From assembly GCA_002633005.1 (NCBI GenBank), contig NMRA01000017.1:403638-467637 (forward strand): a DNA stretch of 64,000 bases, read 5' to 3'. Below, one piece after another: positions 24,501 through 37,300 of this stretch. Origin of the DNA: Phoronis australis. Taxonomy: Eukaryota; Phoronida; Phoronidae. The position numbers and the translations under genes are program-made. How positions within the stretch are numbered: the stretch's first letter is position 1; each line of letters begins with the position of its first letter. The notes under the pieces were generated by a model. The model was not told where the DNA came from, searched no databases, and saw nothing but the letters and a program-made list of their open reading frames with translations.

Positions 24501-27500
24501 TTTAAACTGAGGGTGGCCTCATCAGTGACACCACTGCTTTCCAAGAGGGCCCTTGAATTTTCACCTGATACTAGGTCCGTCATGTGATAGCTCATATCTG
24601 CGCCAAAATGTACTATGAGGATTTCACTTCCTCAAGCATTAAAGCGATGTCTCAGTGGTTGGGTCTCTTTCAACGTGACCTCACCAGCATAAATCTTCAT
24701 AGCATGTGGGTAACGTAAGATCAGTGCTTAGCCAATTACTTTCAGTAGCCAATGAAAAATACTTGTTGCATCACCCAAACACAATAAATCTCTCTCGCTT
24801 GCTTATTGTAACTGTGTATACCACAGTTATGCTAATTACTGAGAACGTAGCTTGGAGGACAGTGAGGATTTTGACACATTGTAATAATGACAGGAGGGAT
24901 ATAAAGCAGGGCTTATATGATTTTGATGAAGATGCACAGAACAAAAATGAAACAAAAATTTGGAAAACTGTAACAGCGTTTTTAAGATTTTATATTGAAC
25001 ATTTGTGTCATATGAAATTTGGTCAAGTTATTGATCCTGTTGTTTTGCTATTAGCATACTTTTCTTTTTTGGTAAAATTTCCTAAAAAAGCAAGGTCACG
25101 TGACCTAATTAGTGGCAGGTTGCCATAAAGTCAGAAATCAAATTCTATAGAATTTCTGCTTCAGAAAATGCTTACTTTCACAGACTTAAATAAGATATTG
25201 CATGACCTTACGATAGTTCCAAGCCTATTTTACGTTGCAAAAGGAAACAGAAGAGGGCGTTCTTGGTGGATTTACGACACTTACAAACACTTTACTGGCA
25301 TACTGCGACAGTCTGTCTACTTCACGACTGTGTACAACCTTGCGTGAAGTGTTGTCAAGCCTCGGAGATATCGGCAAGAATGACCTATTAACAGAGTTTC
25401 AGACAATCATAAACAAGAGTCCTTTGATCAAGCAAGAGCTGTTCTATGGTTGTCAACACTTGCTTTCTGCGTACTCTTATACAGTTTGTCTATACAGCAC
25501 TATGGAAATTAGAAAACAAATACTTTGCTACTATGATTTCTTCAGAATGTTCACAGATATTTGTGGCACATTTCCAATTTTAACAGATCATTTCTAAAGT
25601 CTATTGGTCTATTGATATAGCCTGATTACACTGGCTAAATGTTGATGGAAACAGGTCAATAGATTTCAGTAAATTAATTCTAATTTTAGCTTCAGATGTT
25701 TTATACATGTTGCAAAATTCTGTAAATATTATAACTGTGTAACTACCTCATTTCAATAACAAAAATGAAAGAGGTTATTAGGTCATTAATTGTTACTAAT
25801 CACCGATGATGCTTTGAATAACCTTGTTGACTGCTAGCTCCTTTGTTGTATTGTAGCCTTATAACCTTTACACGGAATAAAGTTTTCCTCTAACAAGCGA
25901 CTACTTTTAACTTGACCGAGGCATTGATTAAAAACAAAAACAGCACAGATAGATGAACAAAGAACACTCATTCTGCAAAAGTGTGTTTATAAATATTGGA
26001 CTTAAAATAAAAAACAATAATGATGGCATATTAACAACAATGACTTACTCGGAGGCTGGCTTTTCCTGCTGACTTTTCTTCTTTCTTTTTGCAACACGTT
26101 CAAGCTCAGTTGTCTCCAGGATTCGATAGGCCAAATCATATTTAAACTGCAGAGAGACGCAAGAATTTAGCCTGCTTTTTAGTTCCGCCAAAATAATTTT
26201 GCAGAAACTGCCACTAATTGGCACAGGACACGATGCTAAAACTATACACAGCTAACAATTAACATGAATTTTGTAAGCATGCTTCAATTGTTAAAGTGCA
26301 GAATTTGAACCACCCATTTCCACGACCGTTAAAAACAGAGGAGTGCGATAATAAAATGAACCATGTTTAGTGTTACAAACATTTGCAAAATTTGCAAAAA
26401 GCGAGAGCACAATCAGCAGAAACTTTGTTCATTCAGAAAGTGAATTTTTAAACAAGAAAAAAATTGACACAATTTCCTTTTCTGTACTCATTACGCTCCT
26501 GAATCTTACATGCACAAATTGATTTTAACATTTTATGACCACTATTTGCACAACAGGCAAAATAAGAAAATTTGACTTCACTACAGGGTATCTCTCAAGG
26601 ATTTTATTTAAAGCAACACATTCCACGCTGACATCATGAAGTACGCAATTTTTCAAATCCAACTAGCCAATTTGCAGATGTCTTGTATGGAAAATATGAA
26701 GGCTATACTTTTATAGGTAATTTGACCAAGCTTACTGAAGCCTAAAAATAAACATCATATTTGATATTTTTTTATTTCTTTAAGTTTGCTGTCTTACTAA
26801 CTTGTTCTGTTCACTAGCAAAAGGCTATTGATTAATGTAAGACTGTCAAAAAAACCTGAATAAGCTCGTCTGGGTAGATATTTAGTTAAAAGCTAGTAAA
26901 CCTGTTCCCTTGGTAACTATTGCTGTGCAAGCAGTAGCCACTGAAGCTGACTTCAACTTTGGCAAATTGTACAACCAAGCAAAACGTCTTGCCAACTGGG
27001 GACAAAACAAATCCTATGACCTGCTTATGTGTGACACTGTGGCTAATGTTATGAATTCAGTTGCGCTAAACTCCTGCTGTGTTGTTGGCAAGGTTATGTG
27101 ACCATAGTCTGCAACCTTGCCTAACAAGTTTGTATTATATTGGCCAAGTTTGTAACACATTTGTTGGTCAATTAATCTTTCCAGTAATGGCAATCTGAGT
27201 TCAAAGAATTTTGATTCATAGCAATTCAAAGTGATGCCCATTTTTTCAACAACTTTTACTGTTAAACAAGCCGTTGAAAAAATTACCATTAAATGGTTTG
27301 TCCTGATGAGGCCACGACCTGTTGGATCCCAGCGATTTTCACGGCGTTCTCTATTGATGAAGAGCTCCCTACAAAATTTTACATCAATCATAAAACTCAG
27401 AGCTGGCAGATTGGTAAGTTTCCCAACTCAAATTCTTTCTCACAAAGTAAAGGTGAATCAAAATGCTCACCGTCCAATCAAATTTTGTAACATGGCTGAA

Positions 27501-27921
27501 AAAACAAAACCAGTTCTGGCACAGGTTCTCAGACAGGCTTAAGGGTTAAATATTAATAAAAATATAACACCCTGTCCTCCAATGAGTGGTAGTTCCACTT
27601 TGTTCAATAACTCACAAGTTGTGGACAAAAAGCTTAATATTTCAAAAATTACTTTACAAGCCACAGGCACAGGTGCATGTTGACCAAAATGTTTATCAAA
27701 AAAATTCCGAAGTATTGTTGCGTTCAATTGTAACTGTACAACACCACTTACAGTTTGTCTTTAACTTCTCTTGAGACTAACTCAGCATTAGTGACCACTT
27801 TCTTCTTCCTTTTCTTCCTCTCCACTTGCACTGACTGTTGTGAGCTATCTTCAGACTTACTCCGCTCTTGACTTGTCACTTCCGGGAGGGTCTCCCTGAC
27901 TGACATTACCTCAGCGGGCAT
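15656..27921 (-). CDS. Large acidic Ser/Asp/Glu-rich repeat protein, family unrecognised (six exons)
   Basis: Minus-strand exons 27752-27921 (ATG at 27921), 27287-27368, 26049-26146, 23248-23263, 22008-22217 and 15656-21559 join with compatible phases, each with GT-AG borders. The total is 6480 nt, about 2159 residues. The N terminus holds two basic clusters (RKKRKKK at 35-41, KRKKK at 104-108) and a Tyr/His-rich part including YGKVQNYSRHVGAF. From residue 193 on, one 5.9-kb exon encodes low-complexity sequence: first Ser-, Arg- and Lys-rich with an acidic patch around YESDDFEEEEDLE, then Asp-, Glu-, Val- and Asn-rich. Near the C terminus an 801-nt segment is tandemly duplicated and a unit of about 60 residues recurs. 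No enzyme domain or membrane segment is seen. It is probably disordered and possibly nuclear given the basic clusters; that is inference. I cannot name an orthologue. The exon chain is predicted from splice signals and phase, not RNA. Confidence 0.8.
17011..17811 (-). repeat. 801-nt tandem coding duplication, unit 1 (partner about 16210-17010)
   Basis: Within the acidic protein, VNDETHDDSARDKV and VNEDTYDDTKRDEV mark equivalent points 801 nt apart. The two segments align onward through VEKGPESP (identical in both), GNIV/GNIA and NIAGD. The copies differ by many substitutions but stay in frame, so the duplication is old and under coding constraint. Confidence 0.8.
23248..23263 (-). CDS. 16-nt microexon of the acidic repeat protein
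   Basis: Minus strand: the pyrimidine-rich tract TATCTTTTCTTTTATATG leads to a CCCAG acceptor, then 16 nt, then the donor GTAAAC. Entry phase 2 and exit phase 0 are exactly what is needed to connect exon 26049-26146 (ends GA) with exon 22008-22217 (starts GAG), giving the residues ENDDCQ. Joining those two exons directly would shift the frame and lose the 5.9-kb exon. Confidence 0.6.
23268..24204 (+). repeat. Direct duplication across a single-N gap
   Basis: The block 23268-23708 is repeated from 23711, with one N at 23709 between. The second copy has an extra stretch of about 40 bases after GTAATTTAGGCACA. This is the same signature as at 3462 and most likely two unmerged alleles or contig ends, not a biological duplication. 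It abuts the 16-nt microexon. Confidence 0.75.
24490..24553 (+). repeat. 64-bp dispersed repeat, copy 1
   Basis: This stretch matches 63441-63504 at about 60 of 64 positions, in the same orientation, including GAGGGTGGCCTC and CTTTCCAAGAGGGCCCT. Read on the minus strand both give ALLESS followed by EATL and LNIT. The flanks are unrelated, so it is a short dispersed element or the core of one. Confidence 0.75.
24608..25597 (+). pseudogene. Decayed protein-coding copy, origin unknown
   Basis: Protein-like reading passes between frames on the + strand. ATG 24608 opens MYYEDFTSSSIKAMSQWL to about 24709. Another frame stays open 24706-25128 (including KIWKTVTAFLRFYIEH). After a single TAA the same frame continues to about 25346. 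A third stretch is open 25235-25597, ending ICGTFPILTDHF. Composition is that of a helical globular protein, unlike the neighbouring introns, but frameshifts and a stop break it and no short intron repairs them. It lies antisense in an intron of the acidic-protein gene. AATAAA follows at about 25876. I do not recognise the family; a real gene with unseen splicing is possible. Confidence 0.4.
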
Positions 27922-27924
27922 GGT

Positions 27925-30900
27925 CTACAATGAAAACATGTTTGAGCAATGAGAGGTGATCAGATGGAACCGATGACTTAGCGCCACCTGGCTATACCAA
28001 GAGGTACTTCTTCACCACAGGAAATATGTTTGATTTTGTGAAAAGACCCTGTATTGTGCATGTGATTAGACATGATGTTCCCCTTGTCCTCTAGAGGAAT
28101 CCCATATGACCAGTCACCATATTGCTACTTCAAATCTCCTTTTGTATCCTTGCATAAGGACATGTGACAGTAGAGTGGCCAGTGTAAAGAATGCAGGCCT
28201 GCAGTCAGCTATTGAGATGCACACTTGTTATAAGGGAGTGACACTCACACCAAATTGTCACTCGGGAACAAACAATTATTTTCACTCCCTCCTCCAGGAC
28301 CAGTTCGACCCCCTATAGTCACCAATTCCTTCAGGACCAGACTGTAGCATTGTGCTGCCTGATGCCAACATAACTTCCAACCTTCATGACTTTTCAAATG
28401 CAATATGCAGGTCTTAAGAGACAACTTCTGCTTTTCATTTCTGCTTCCTACTCTTCTACGTATATTTCGTGGGTGACATAGTCATAATTGTTTGAGATGG
28501 CTTTTACTACAGTTTTGAACATCAACTTTCTTCACAAAGTTATAATTATTTTAAGATCTATGGCTAATGTCTCAGATTTTCATTTACTTTCAAACATCAG
28601 AGATATATCAGACAACCGTCAAACATAAAGAACTAGGTAAGATTGTTCTTTTAAAAAGGATCACGTGATTCCATTTTAAAATTCAAGCAAACATTAAATT
28701 TATTTGAATCTTACGCAAAAGTTGCACACAGTGAATTTGGCATGCCATTAGAAATTTGCACTTACATAAAAATGATACTTTCACAAAAAATGTGTAATGA
28801 GATTTTTTTAGAAAAAGATCCTGAATTTTCACCCAACTGTGTCAATTATAACATTAGTGGACAAGAGCACCTGCACAGTTAGTGGAATATCCCTGTCAAA
28901 GCAGACATGACAGACATATATTCATTAGTAACATCATTTTTTGGCCAAAGTACACACTGTGGCGATAGTCCATTTTCTAATTATATTCACTAGGTCACGT
29001 GACGTGGCCAACAGGTTGTGTGCAGACCAGACTTAAAAATTGTTTCCGATCTATATTTCCATGCGGCTCAAGATTACATATTCATACATTTGTTCTATTA
29101 ACAAACATGAAAATGTAATGGATCAGTGTGTTTAATTTGCAAATCATCTACAATAACAAACCTTCAGGGGCATCCGGGAACCCCCATGCTATAATTTTGT
29201 GTTTTTGCATTTGTATTGGCCTTTCACTTGGACAACTACTGAACATGACTATGCGGGAGGCCAAACTTCTAAAACAATTCACAGCTGTATGCTAAAGGGT
29301 TGTTTTGTAAAAATAACATATTAGTTGAATAAACTGACAGTCTGGTTCAGAATAACAGTGTTCTGTGACAACTCTGGTTATACTGTGCTCAATAGTTCCA
29401 TCAATAACTTTGTAAAAAATTCAGCATGCCGGCGGCGTGTATCAAACTTGGCAATTGCCTCTTGTCAAGCAAATACGAGAGGATTCACCAGACTCTATAA
29501 TTTCATGAGCCAAGCCTAAGTCCCAAGTGAGATTTTTAACAGGTTTCAATTTTTCCTCGATCTTGTCTGATCAGCTGATCGCTTGACACCGCCACTCGGA
29601 GCCCAAGAAAGGCAGGAAAATATTCTTTATTAAACTGTGAAAAATATATGGCAAAAACACAACAGAGCTTATACGGAGGTACACAATACGATGAAAAGGT
29701 TTCGGTCACAGGTACACTTGAATTAAAGTCACTGGCAGTCTCCCATCTCCGTGCCTAATGACCCTAATGCATTGTTGATAAACAAAATCCGCGAAATTGC
29801 GAGAGTACGGAGCCGCATTTTGCAAAATGTTCAGCGAATTCCGAATCCGAAGCAAATTTTCATCAAACGGTTTGAGATCAGATAATCGCGACTACCAGTC
29901 CTTACTTACATCTTATTGTCCAAGAGCCTCAAACCATATCATTCAACTTTTCAAGGAAAGTGTAAAAGAGCCACCAACTTCACGAAGTTGCCATGGACGC
30001 CATTAAAGGCTCCTGTCACGTGATAAAATTTCAACAACTTCTTTATTACAGTTCCCAGAATTAAGTGTGTTATGTGCCTTTTATAACATAAACCGTTATT
30101 TCAAAAAATAAATGACGGTTACACCTTAGATAATCTTCCTTAAAGACACCAATTAAAGTGTTTTGCGTTTTGGATTGAGACTTGATATTTCCTAACGGCA
30201 GAAACGAAAACTAAACTATCAAAATCACGTGACACACTTACCTAGCCAATCAAATGTTCCAGCTCGAAAATACAAAATACACTTCAAGATGGACGGGGTT
30301 GGAAGTGATCGGTGTATGACTCCAAAATTGGTTCGTTATTTTACAAACTTGGTCTCCGTTTTGTTTTAAATATTGATTATCATAATAATTATAGACAGAG
30401 ATCTAGTGTTTCGGATATGCTTCAACATCTTAAGTGGAGATCGCTTGTTAATTAGAAGAGCAGACATGAAACTGTTAGAGATGTCTTGATTGATTGTCAT
30501 GTGCGTGTTGTGTGACAAAACAAAAGAATCCATCCTGCCCCACTTACTCAGTCCCAGCTATGTTCATAGAGTATTTTGAGAATACTGAGTACAGATGAAG
30601 GTGTTTCAAAGCTCATCTGAACTGAAGCCGGGTAAGGGCTTGATACTATCCATCCTATACTACGTCCGACTAGTGCCATTCTATTGATTGATTGTCAGTG
30701 TTACCCTCTCAGTCTCAGTTAGGTTAGCCCTATCAGTATCAGACAGTTGTTTTCAACTTTTAAGAAATCGCTAGAGGCGAGCCGGAAGATATAGTCCACT
30801 CTGATTCCGATTGTAACAGAGACACAGCTCAATAACGGCTCCATTTGTTGCTAGATACTGCTTTCCATAGCTATAGCAGGATCAGCAGTTCAGATCACAC

Positions 30901-31364
30901 TCACTCAGATATATATACTCGGTGTACTTGTGACTGTTTTTAGCCTGCATTCATTACTCACTTGTGTAATGTATACAGACATACTGGTTACTGGACATAG
31001 CGTCCTCTAATGTAGAGAACCAGCCAGTCTCTGAACAACAGATTTTGCTATTTAGTATAGCCGGGTTTACAGTTTAAAATTTGTGTTCAGCTGAACACAT
31101 AAAACTTCTCCTTAATGCCAGCAGGTGGCATTATATTTGTTACATAGGTTGTGGTTTAGGGTTTTTCTCAAATTTTGTTCATTGATATGTTTTTGAATCT
31201 TTATCTATTTTACGATATGTTGGTCATTAACAGTGAAATTTGATTATTGTAATATTTCTTAATATCACTTAAGTTAAAGTTTAATTTTAGTGAATTTGCA
31301 ATTAATTTGTTTTCTATAAAAGATTAAAAAGTCCAAATGTCACATCCGCTACAAAACGAATACT
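27925..31364. promoter_or_regulatory. Probable bidirectional upstream region between acidic-protein gene and shugoshin
   Basis: The minus-strand gene starts coding at 27921 behind an acceptor (TTTTCATTGTAG), so it has at least one upstream non-coding exon here. Shugoshin begins on the + strand at or before 31365. CACGTG E-boxes occur at 28662-28667, 28996-29001, 30017-30022 and 30226-30231, several extended to TCACGTGA. An 18-bp perfect palindrome lies at 31082-31099. No coding exon is supported here. The transcription starts are not visible. Confidence 0.4.
31082..31099. promoter_or_regulatory. 18-bp perfect palindrome upstream of shugoshin
   Basis: TGTGTTCAGCTGAACACA reads the same on both strands and contains a CAGCTG E-box at its centre. 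It may be a dimeric factor site; this is inference from symmetry only. Confidence 0.3.
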
Positions 31365-34300
31365 ATGAAATGCATGGATAGGTATGTGTTGTTTATTTGT
31401 CATTAAAAGCATTTGATAACATTTCCTTATTTTCAGCAATTGGTGTTGGAGAAGTAAAAAAATCGCTCTTTTGACTATTATTTTTGGTGCTAAATGAATG
31501 AAGAATTAGTGCGGCATGCACTAAATGTAACCCTCTTTTCCAAATAGGACATCAGCCTCAACCACAAGAAGCCCAAGGTACGCGTGAATCGACTTGTGCG
31601 AACTACACCAGCAAGAGGCAGGAAACAAAGGATACAGAGTTGTAAGTGACAAAATTGTACATGATCCATTGTAAGGGTCCATACTCTGAGTTATAGTGAC
31701 AATATTGTACATGATCCATTGTAAGGGGCCATACTTTTAGTTATAGTGAGATATTGATTTGAGGGCCCATATCCTGTGTTAAGCTGAGTATCAATTCTGT
31801 AACCAATGGTTAAATTGTACTTTTAGAAAGTTTAGATTATATACAAACTCCACACTTGTGTTATGAAGGTTTGTTGGATGAAATTTGAGGACTTCGGACT
31901 TGCTAGTGAAGGGGACAATTTTGGCTTTGTCAAGTTTCACTTACAATGTACCTAAATCTGCAACTCTGTGACTGACAATGTCACCTGATCTAAAGCTACT
32001 TTTAACGTTATCATGTTTATCATATTTCAGTCAATACATCATCCAGTTCAATCACTAAATGCAAGAAGAGTCTCAAGTTAAACAACAGAGCGCTGGCACA
32101 GGCTCTTGAACAAGCTAGGAGTGCACTGGCATTACAACAGTCTGAGAACATCACTCTCAACAGAAAGCTTCAGCTGAGTAACGAGAGGCTCAATCAATTG
32201 AATCATGTAGCGAGCTTGAAGAATGAAGAAATCGAGGCAGAGGTGCACAAGAGGGTACAGGAACGGCTCGCACAGATGACGTCCTTGCTGAATCGCGTGA
32301 CGCACGACTTGGTCGGTACCGTGGATGTGTTGGGTGATGCAGTGCGCATGTGCAGCAATGCGACACCTAGTGGTAAACAACAGGGTCAGGCTAGGACGAG
32401 TTCAGGCCAAGAATCTGATGGAATCACACCACTGCCTGCATCAAATCAGAGGTAAAATGCGCGTGTTTGGAATTACAAGTTGAAAACCCAAGATTATCAG
32501 GTGTCTGTTCAGTTTTAGATTTTCATGTGTCTTTTGTCGTAAAAAAGTTGAACATGTTTGGAAAGGATTCTACAAATTTCTGACAATTTCGTGTGGAAAA
32601 GTGGCACTTTTAGTTCATTTGTTATATCACTAGAGTGCGCCTGTTCACCCTGGGAAAGAGGGTATATTATGCGAAATACAGAGTATCTCATGAGTTAAGT
32701 GTTATTCAAGTCTATTTACATGTTCTCAATTAGACATACTTCAGGTGTAATAGTGCAAAGAAAAATAGCAGCAAAACACGAGGTGTTGAATGTCTTTTAC
32801 CGTCAGATTGTTTTCTGAAATTAAATGGTTTCTGTCCCTCAAATAGCCCAAAGTTTTGACAGATCAGTTTTCTTGAAACCGCACAAATCACCTAAACGTT
32901 TATCATTTGTACCTGACGAAGGCCCTCGGCCTTGATTGGGAGGGGGGAGGAGGTTATTCAGAAAAGTTTCTTCTATTGAGTATAATGTTCCATAGAGCCA
33001 GATGCCAAGGTTCTGATTTTGTTTTATGCAGGACTATATATTATACTGGCAACAAGGAAGCTGGCAGAAAGCCATCGAAGAACTCCGTTCACAGATCACC
33101 GACCACGACAACTGGTCAAGTCGTAAGACGGAGCCAGACAAACAAATACGAAGAGACAGCCACTACCCACGCTCAGCGTGATGTCATCAAAAACCTTTCC
33201 ACTTTCCCAACATGTATGTCAGGATTGAAAAAATGCATTTTATTGGTTCAGCTGTACAAGTTACTAATCTGAAGCTAGGACACATTGTCTTTGTTACCTA
33301 GGACACATTTTCTTTGTATTACCTTCAGCGTGTGTTCACCTTGAAAAAATAGTTTTGCATTAGAAAGAAGTGCACTAGAAATGTGTTAGTACAGCATTTT
33401 ATGTCTTATTCTGGCTTGAAAATCCTGCGTAACTTGTTAATGGCAGATGGGCACAGCAAATTTAAACATCTGTTGTTGTGTGATCTCTGAAAATCAGTGA
33501 GGAAAATTAGTTTCATGAATTAAGGAGACGTGAAGTGTATACAAAACACACATTTCTACGGAAGTTCCATTTGTTGTGGGGAAGTTTGCAGTGACTACAG
33601 AAACATGCATGTCAAAACAACTTAGGTGATCCTTTTGTGTCTGTAACTAGGTGATTAATGAATTATAGGGGAAGTGGAAGAAGACTTGATTTTTGATTAA
33701 AAATTGTGTCTGCGGTTTATAAATTTGAATGGAAAATATCTGAAGTTGGTACAGCGGCAGATGTGGGGCGATCAGCTGTCTTTCATTTTCACTCACACAA
33801 GGATTTGCGCATCATCTCAGACCTCTAGAAATAACTCCTGTGATTTGTGGATAGCTCACATCACTGTGTTGTTGTCAAAGTGTCCGAGTGTGGTATTGAG
33901 TTTGAAGAAAAGTAGCTACTGATTGGGGTAATTAATAGTTTGCAGCATGTTAAACTTTTGCTAGGCTTGTAGTGTTTCTTTTGTTCATTTCAGTATCAGA
34001 ACGCACTGAAGGGACAGCTGCCAATGTACGTATTTTTGATTATTTTCTCGATTTATGTTCCAAACTATGTTTGACAGTCATCACAGTCACTGTATTGTTT
34101 ACAATTTTTTTTTCTATAGCCAAATAAATAATGAAAATAACAAAAAGCAATTCTCGCGTTATGACGCTGGCCACACAGTTTGCCTTCAACTGGTTCACAG
34201 ACAACATTGGATTTATCGGGAAATAACATGTAACTGCGTAGAAATGCTCGGTGAGAGTTGCATGCTGAAATATCAGAGCTTTGGTGGGATTTGCAGCAAA

Positions 34301-37300
34301 TATGTGATGTTGTGGAGAACTCATGGTATTCTCATCTAGATGGTCCCGTGTTGAGTTCAGTCGCAGGCCTTCGGCTTCTTCAGGACTGAGTTTGAATACA
34401 ACTGAAGCGGTTTCTCAACTCAGGCATGCTATTGGCTTACACGCAAGCTTCATCTTACATTCTGACGCATATTTTCCTGCATAGTCTAACAGTCATATGG
34501 TATAACAATGAATAAAAATTTTACAACTTTGAAACGATACCGTAGACAGTTGATTCACTCAGCAGGGTGTTTTTACAGGATGGAGAGAGAGCCATGTCTC
34601 AACCCATTGATACCGGCAGATTTATTAGTGAACTTCAGGTATTTACCACTCGCTCTTTGTAGCATTTATTAAGTGCCCATTCTAAATACTAGCTAACATT
34701 TGGTGTGGTGTCTGTGGGAAGTATATTGAGTAACTGAACTTTTACCTGAACTTGTAGTGTCACACTTTTCTCTACAGAACTTCTAAAGAAAGGTGAACTA
34801 CTTCATGTCTTGGAATTTTTCTCCTTAATAGGATTTTCTTTTTTTTTTTGTTGTTGCTATTTCATCTTATTTGATTGCCAGTTTCCTCTTTTTTGCCTCT
34901 TTTTTATCATTGTTTTGCCTATATTCATGCAAAAAAATGTTTCTTGTTGTTTAATGTTACAACACAAAAAAATATTTCTGTCATATAAGTCTGTAGAACG
35001 ATACATCACCTGAAAATTTTTCCTATTTTTTGTCATGGGTCATTCATTCCAAGCCCTGGTAAGCTCTTGCATACATGATAACACAGCTGTCTTCACATTT
35101 CACCAATTTCCCAAGTCAGGGCGTACTATAAGTGCTTCGTATTCAAAATAAAGAAGTTCAATCACATACATCTAACCACCACTTGACTTGTTGGTTACAA
35201 TGTCTCCCCCAGTTTACACAGGTACGACTTCCTTTAACAAAATATGACTTAATTCCTCGTTTTATGTAACATGTCATGCATATCTTGTACTGTTGCAGGC
35301 ATTCCAATCAGTGCCACGTGTTCTGAACACTAACTTGACAACAGAGCAGCTCCTCCTGGAGAGTAATGATGTCATCACTGCCATACAACAGTCCTCATCC
35401 AATCCCAGTTCACCACATAATAGGTAGGTCAACTGTTGAATCCTCTTGGGGATGATTTCAACTTGTTAACTGTTTGAGTAGTTGGCACATCAACAATACA
35501 TAATCAAATATTAGAATAAACTTCTAATAAACTTGACACCAGCTGCTGTGGCCTACTGACTGCGCAAACTGTAATGATTCTGTATTGATAAACCCCACAG
35601 TATTCAATATCAAACACGTGTGACAAAAATTCATGATAAACCATGCTTTACTCGCTGTTTTGTGATGTATGTGCATTTTATTGTTGAATCCTGTGTAGTG
35701 CAATGACGAAATGTCTTGTTTATATGATACACTCAAGGTTGTTTACTCAGAGAACAAAGGTCATGAGGGCACACATTATGTCATGTCGATGAATCCTCAA
35801 CTTTAAAAAATACATTAAAGCCTACCACATGCCAATTTCACTGGAAGTGCTCTTATGTATAGTCACCTTCATTTTTGAAAGTTTGTCTGACGGTCATTCC
35901 TGCTTTAATTTTTAGTCATATTCCCTGAAAAACTACTTCAATTTCAAAGCATTCAAACATTGATCAATCGAGTAGAAATTTTCTGGCAAACCCAATAAGC
36001 CATCTGACCCATAGAAAGCAGCCGGCTAAATACCTTGACTGAACCACATATCTTAGTTGCGTCATTGCACACCAAATTCTGTGGCAAGATCCAACTGAAT
36101 CTTGCATCCAGACCTGTGTAAGCACAGCTCCCTGAGAAAGTGGGCACACAAGATGTCACAAGCTCTGTCTGTGTGGGACATGTTGTGCAGAGAGTAAACA
36201 AGACTGAAATCATCAGAAGTGAAAATTTTGAGTTGCCACGAAATTCTGATCACCAGTCATTTGAGTCATGTCTCTATATTGAGGAGTCTGCCAGCTGACG
36301 GTATTCATGAGTAATGTCACTGTATTGTGTCTGTCTCTTGCTTCAATTTGGTGACAAAATGCTGCATCATTCTAATGTATAATTCCATTGTCACATGAAT
36401 GCAGCCAGTAGCTCTCAGCCAAGGCACACTTCTCAAATTCATGCTTAAAAGAGACGCTTCAATGTTTTTACCTTGCTTTGTTCATGTCCAAGTCATTCAA
36501 CTTGTCCTTCATCGCACTGTGTCATGATTTTTGTTAACTGTTAACACTCGTCTTCTTATTCATGGCCAGCTTTCCTGTTGATGATCAGACAGTCCTGCTG
36601 TCCGAGGATATGGACTTTACTGAAGTATTCAACTCATCAACTGCACTTTTGATGACCAATCAACAACCACTACCATGCCCCCTGGTGACTGAGTCGACAG
36701 GCTCATCTCAGGACGGTATGGAAGATGACAACATGACCAGTGTAGATAATGAAGTGGTCGAGTGTGGTGAAAATGCTGCAAAGGCAAGTGGAAAAAAGAA
36801 GGCAGGACCGCCTTCTGAAGATCTTGTAAAAGGTGAGTGTAAGCCTCATATTGGTTGAAGCAGTAGGTATTGCCAGGAAGAGTCATGCGTCTTAATGATT
36901 TTATGGTGTTTTTTTTAAAGCAATTGCAGAAGTACAGTTTACTTGAGAAGAAAATCGGTAAAGCCGCTAGAAAGACTAGACCTATGTTTGCATTATGTGA
37001 CCAGTTTCTTTTTTTTGTGACTTACAACAGTAGTGTTGCTATGCTTTGGAAAAGTTGACTTCAACACTCACTATCGAAAATTCCCAGAAGCATGTCAGGG
37101 ATAACGCTGATGCATAGATGGTGATGTAATCAAATGTGGAGCTTTGGAAATCTGTATTCTGCTCGTTAGGCATAAAGGTTACAATATTAGTGTACGTCTG
37201 TAATATCTGGTATGGCAGAATCATGTTCAAAAGATGCTGCTCGTTGATAAAACCTCACACGTGTGCAATGTAGTCAGTTGATGAGTCAAGTCAATGGGTG

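Noticed and set aside
26910-27542. Short + strand frames near 27 kb
   Set aside because: They overlap a minus-strand coding exon (27287-27368) and show no splice logic of their own.
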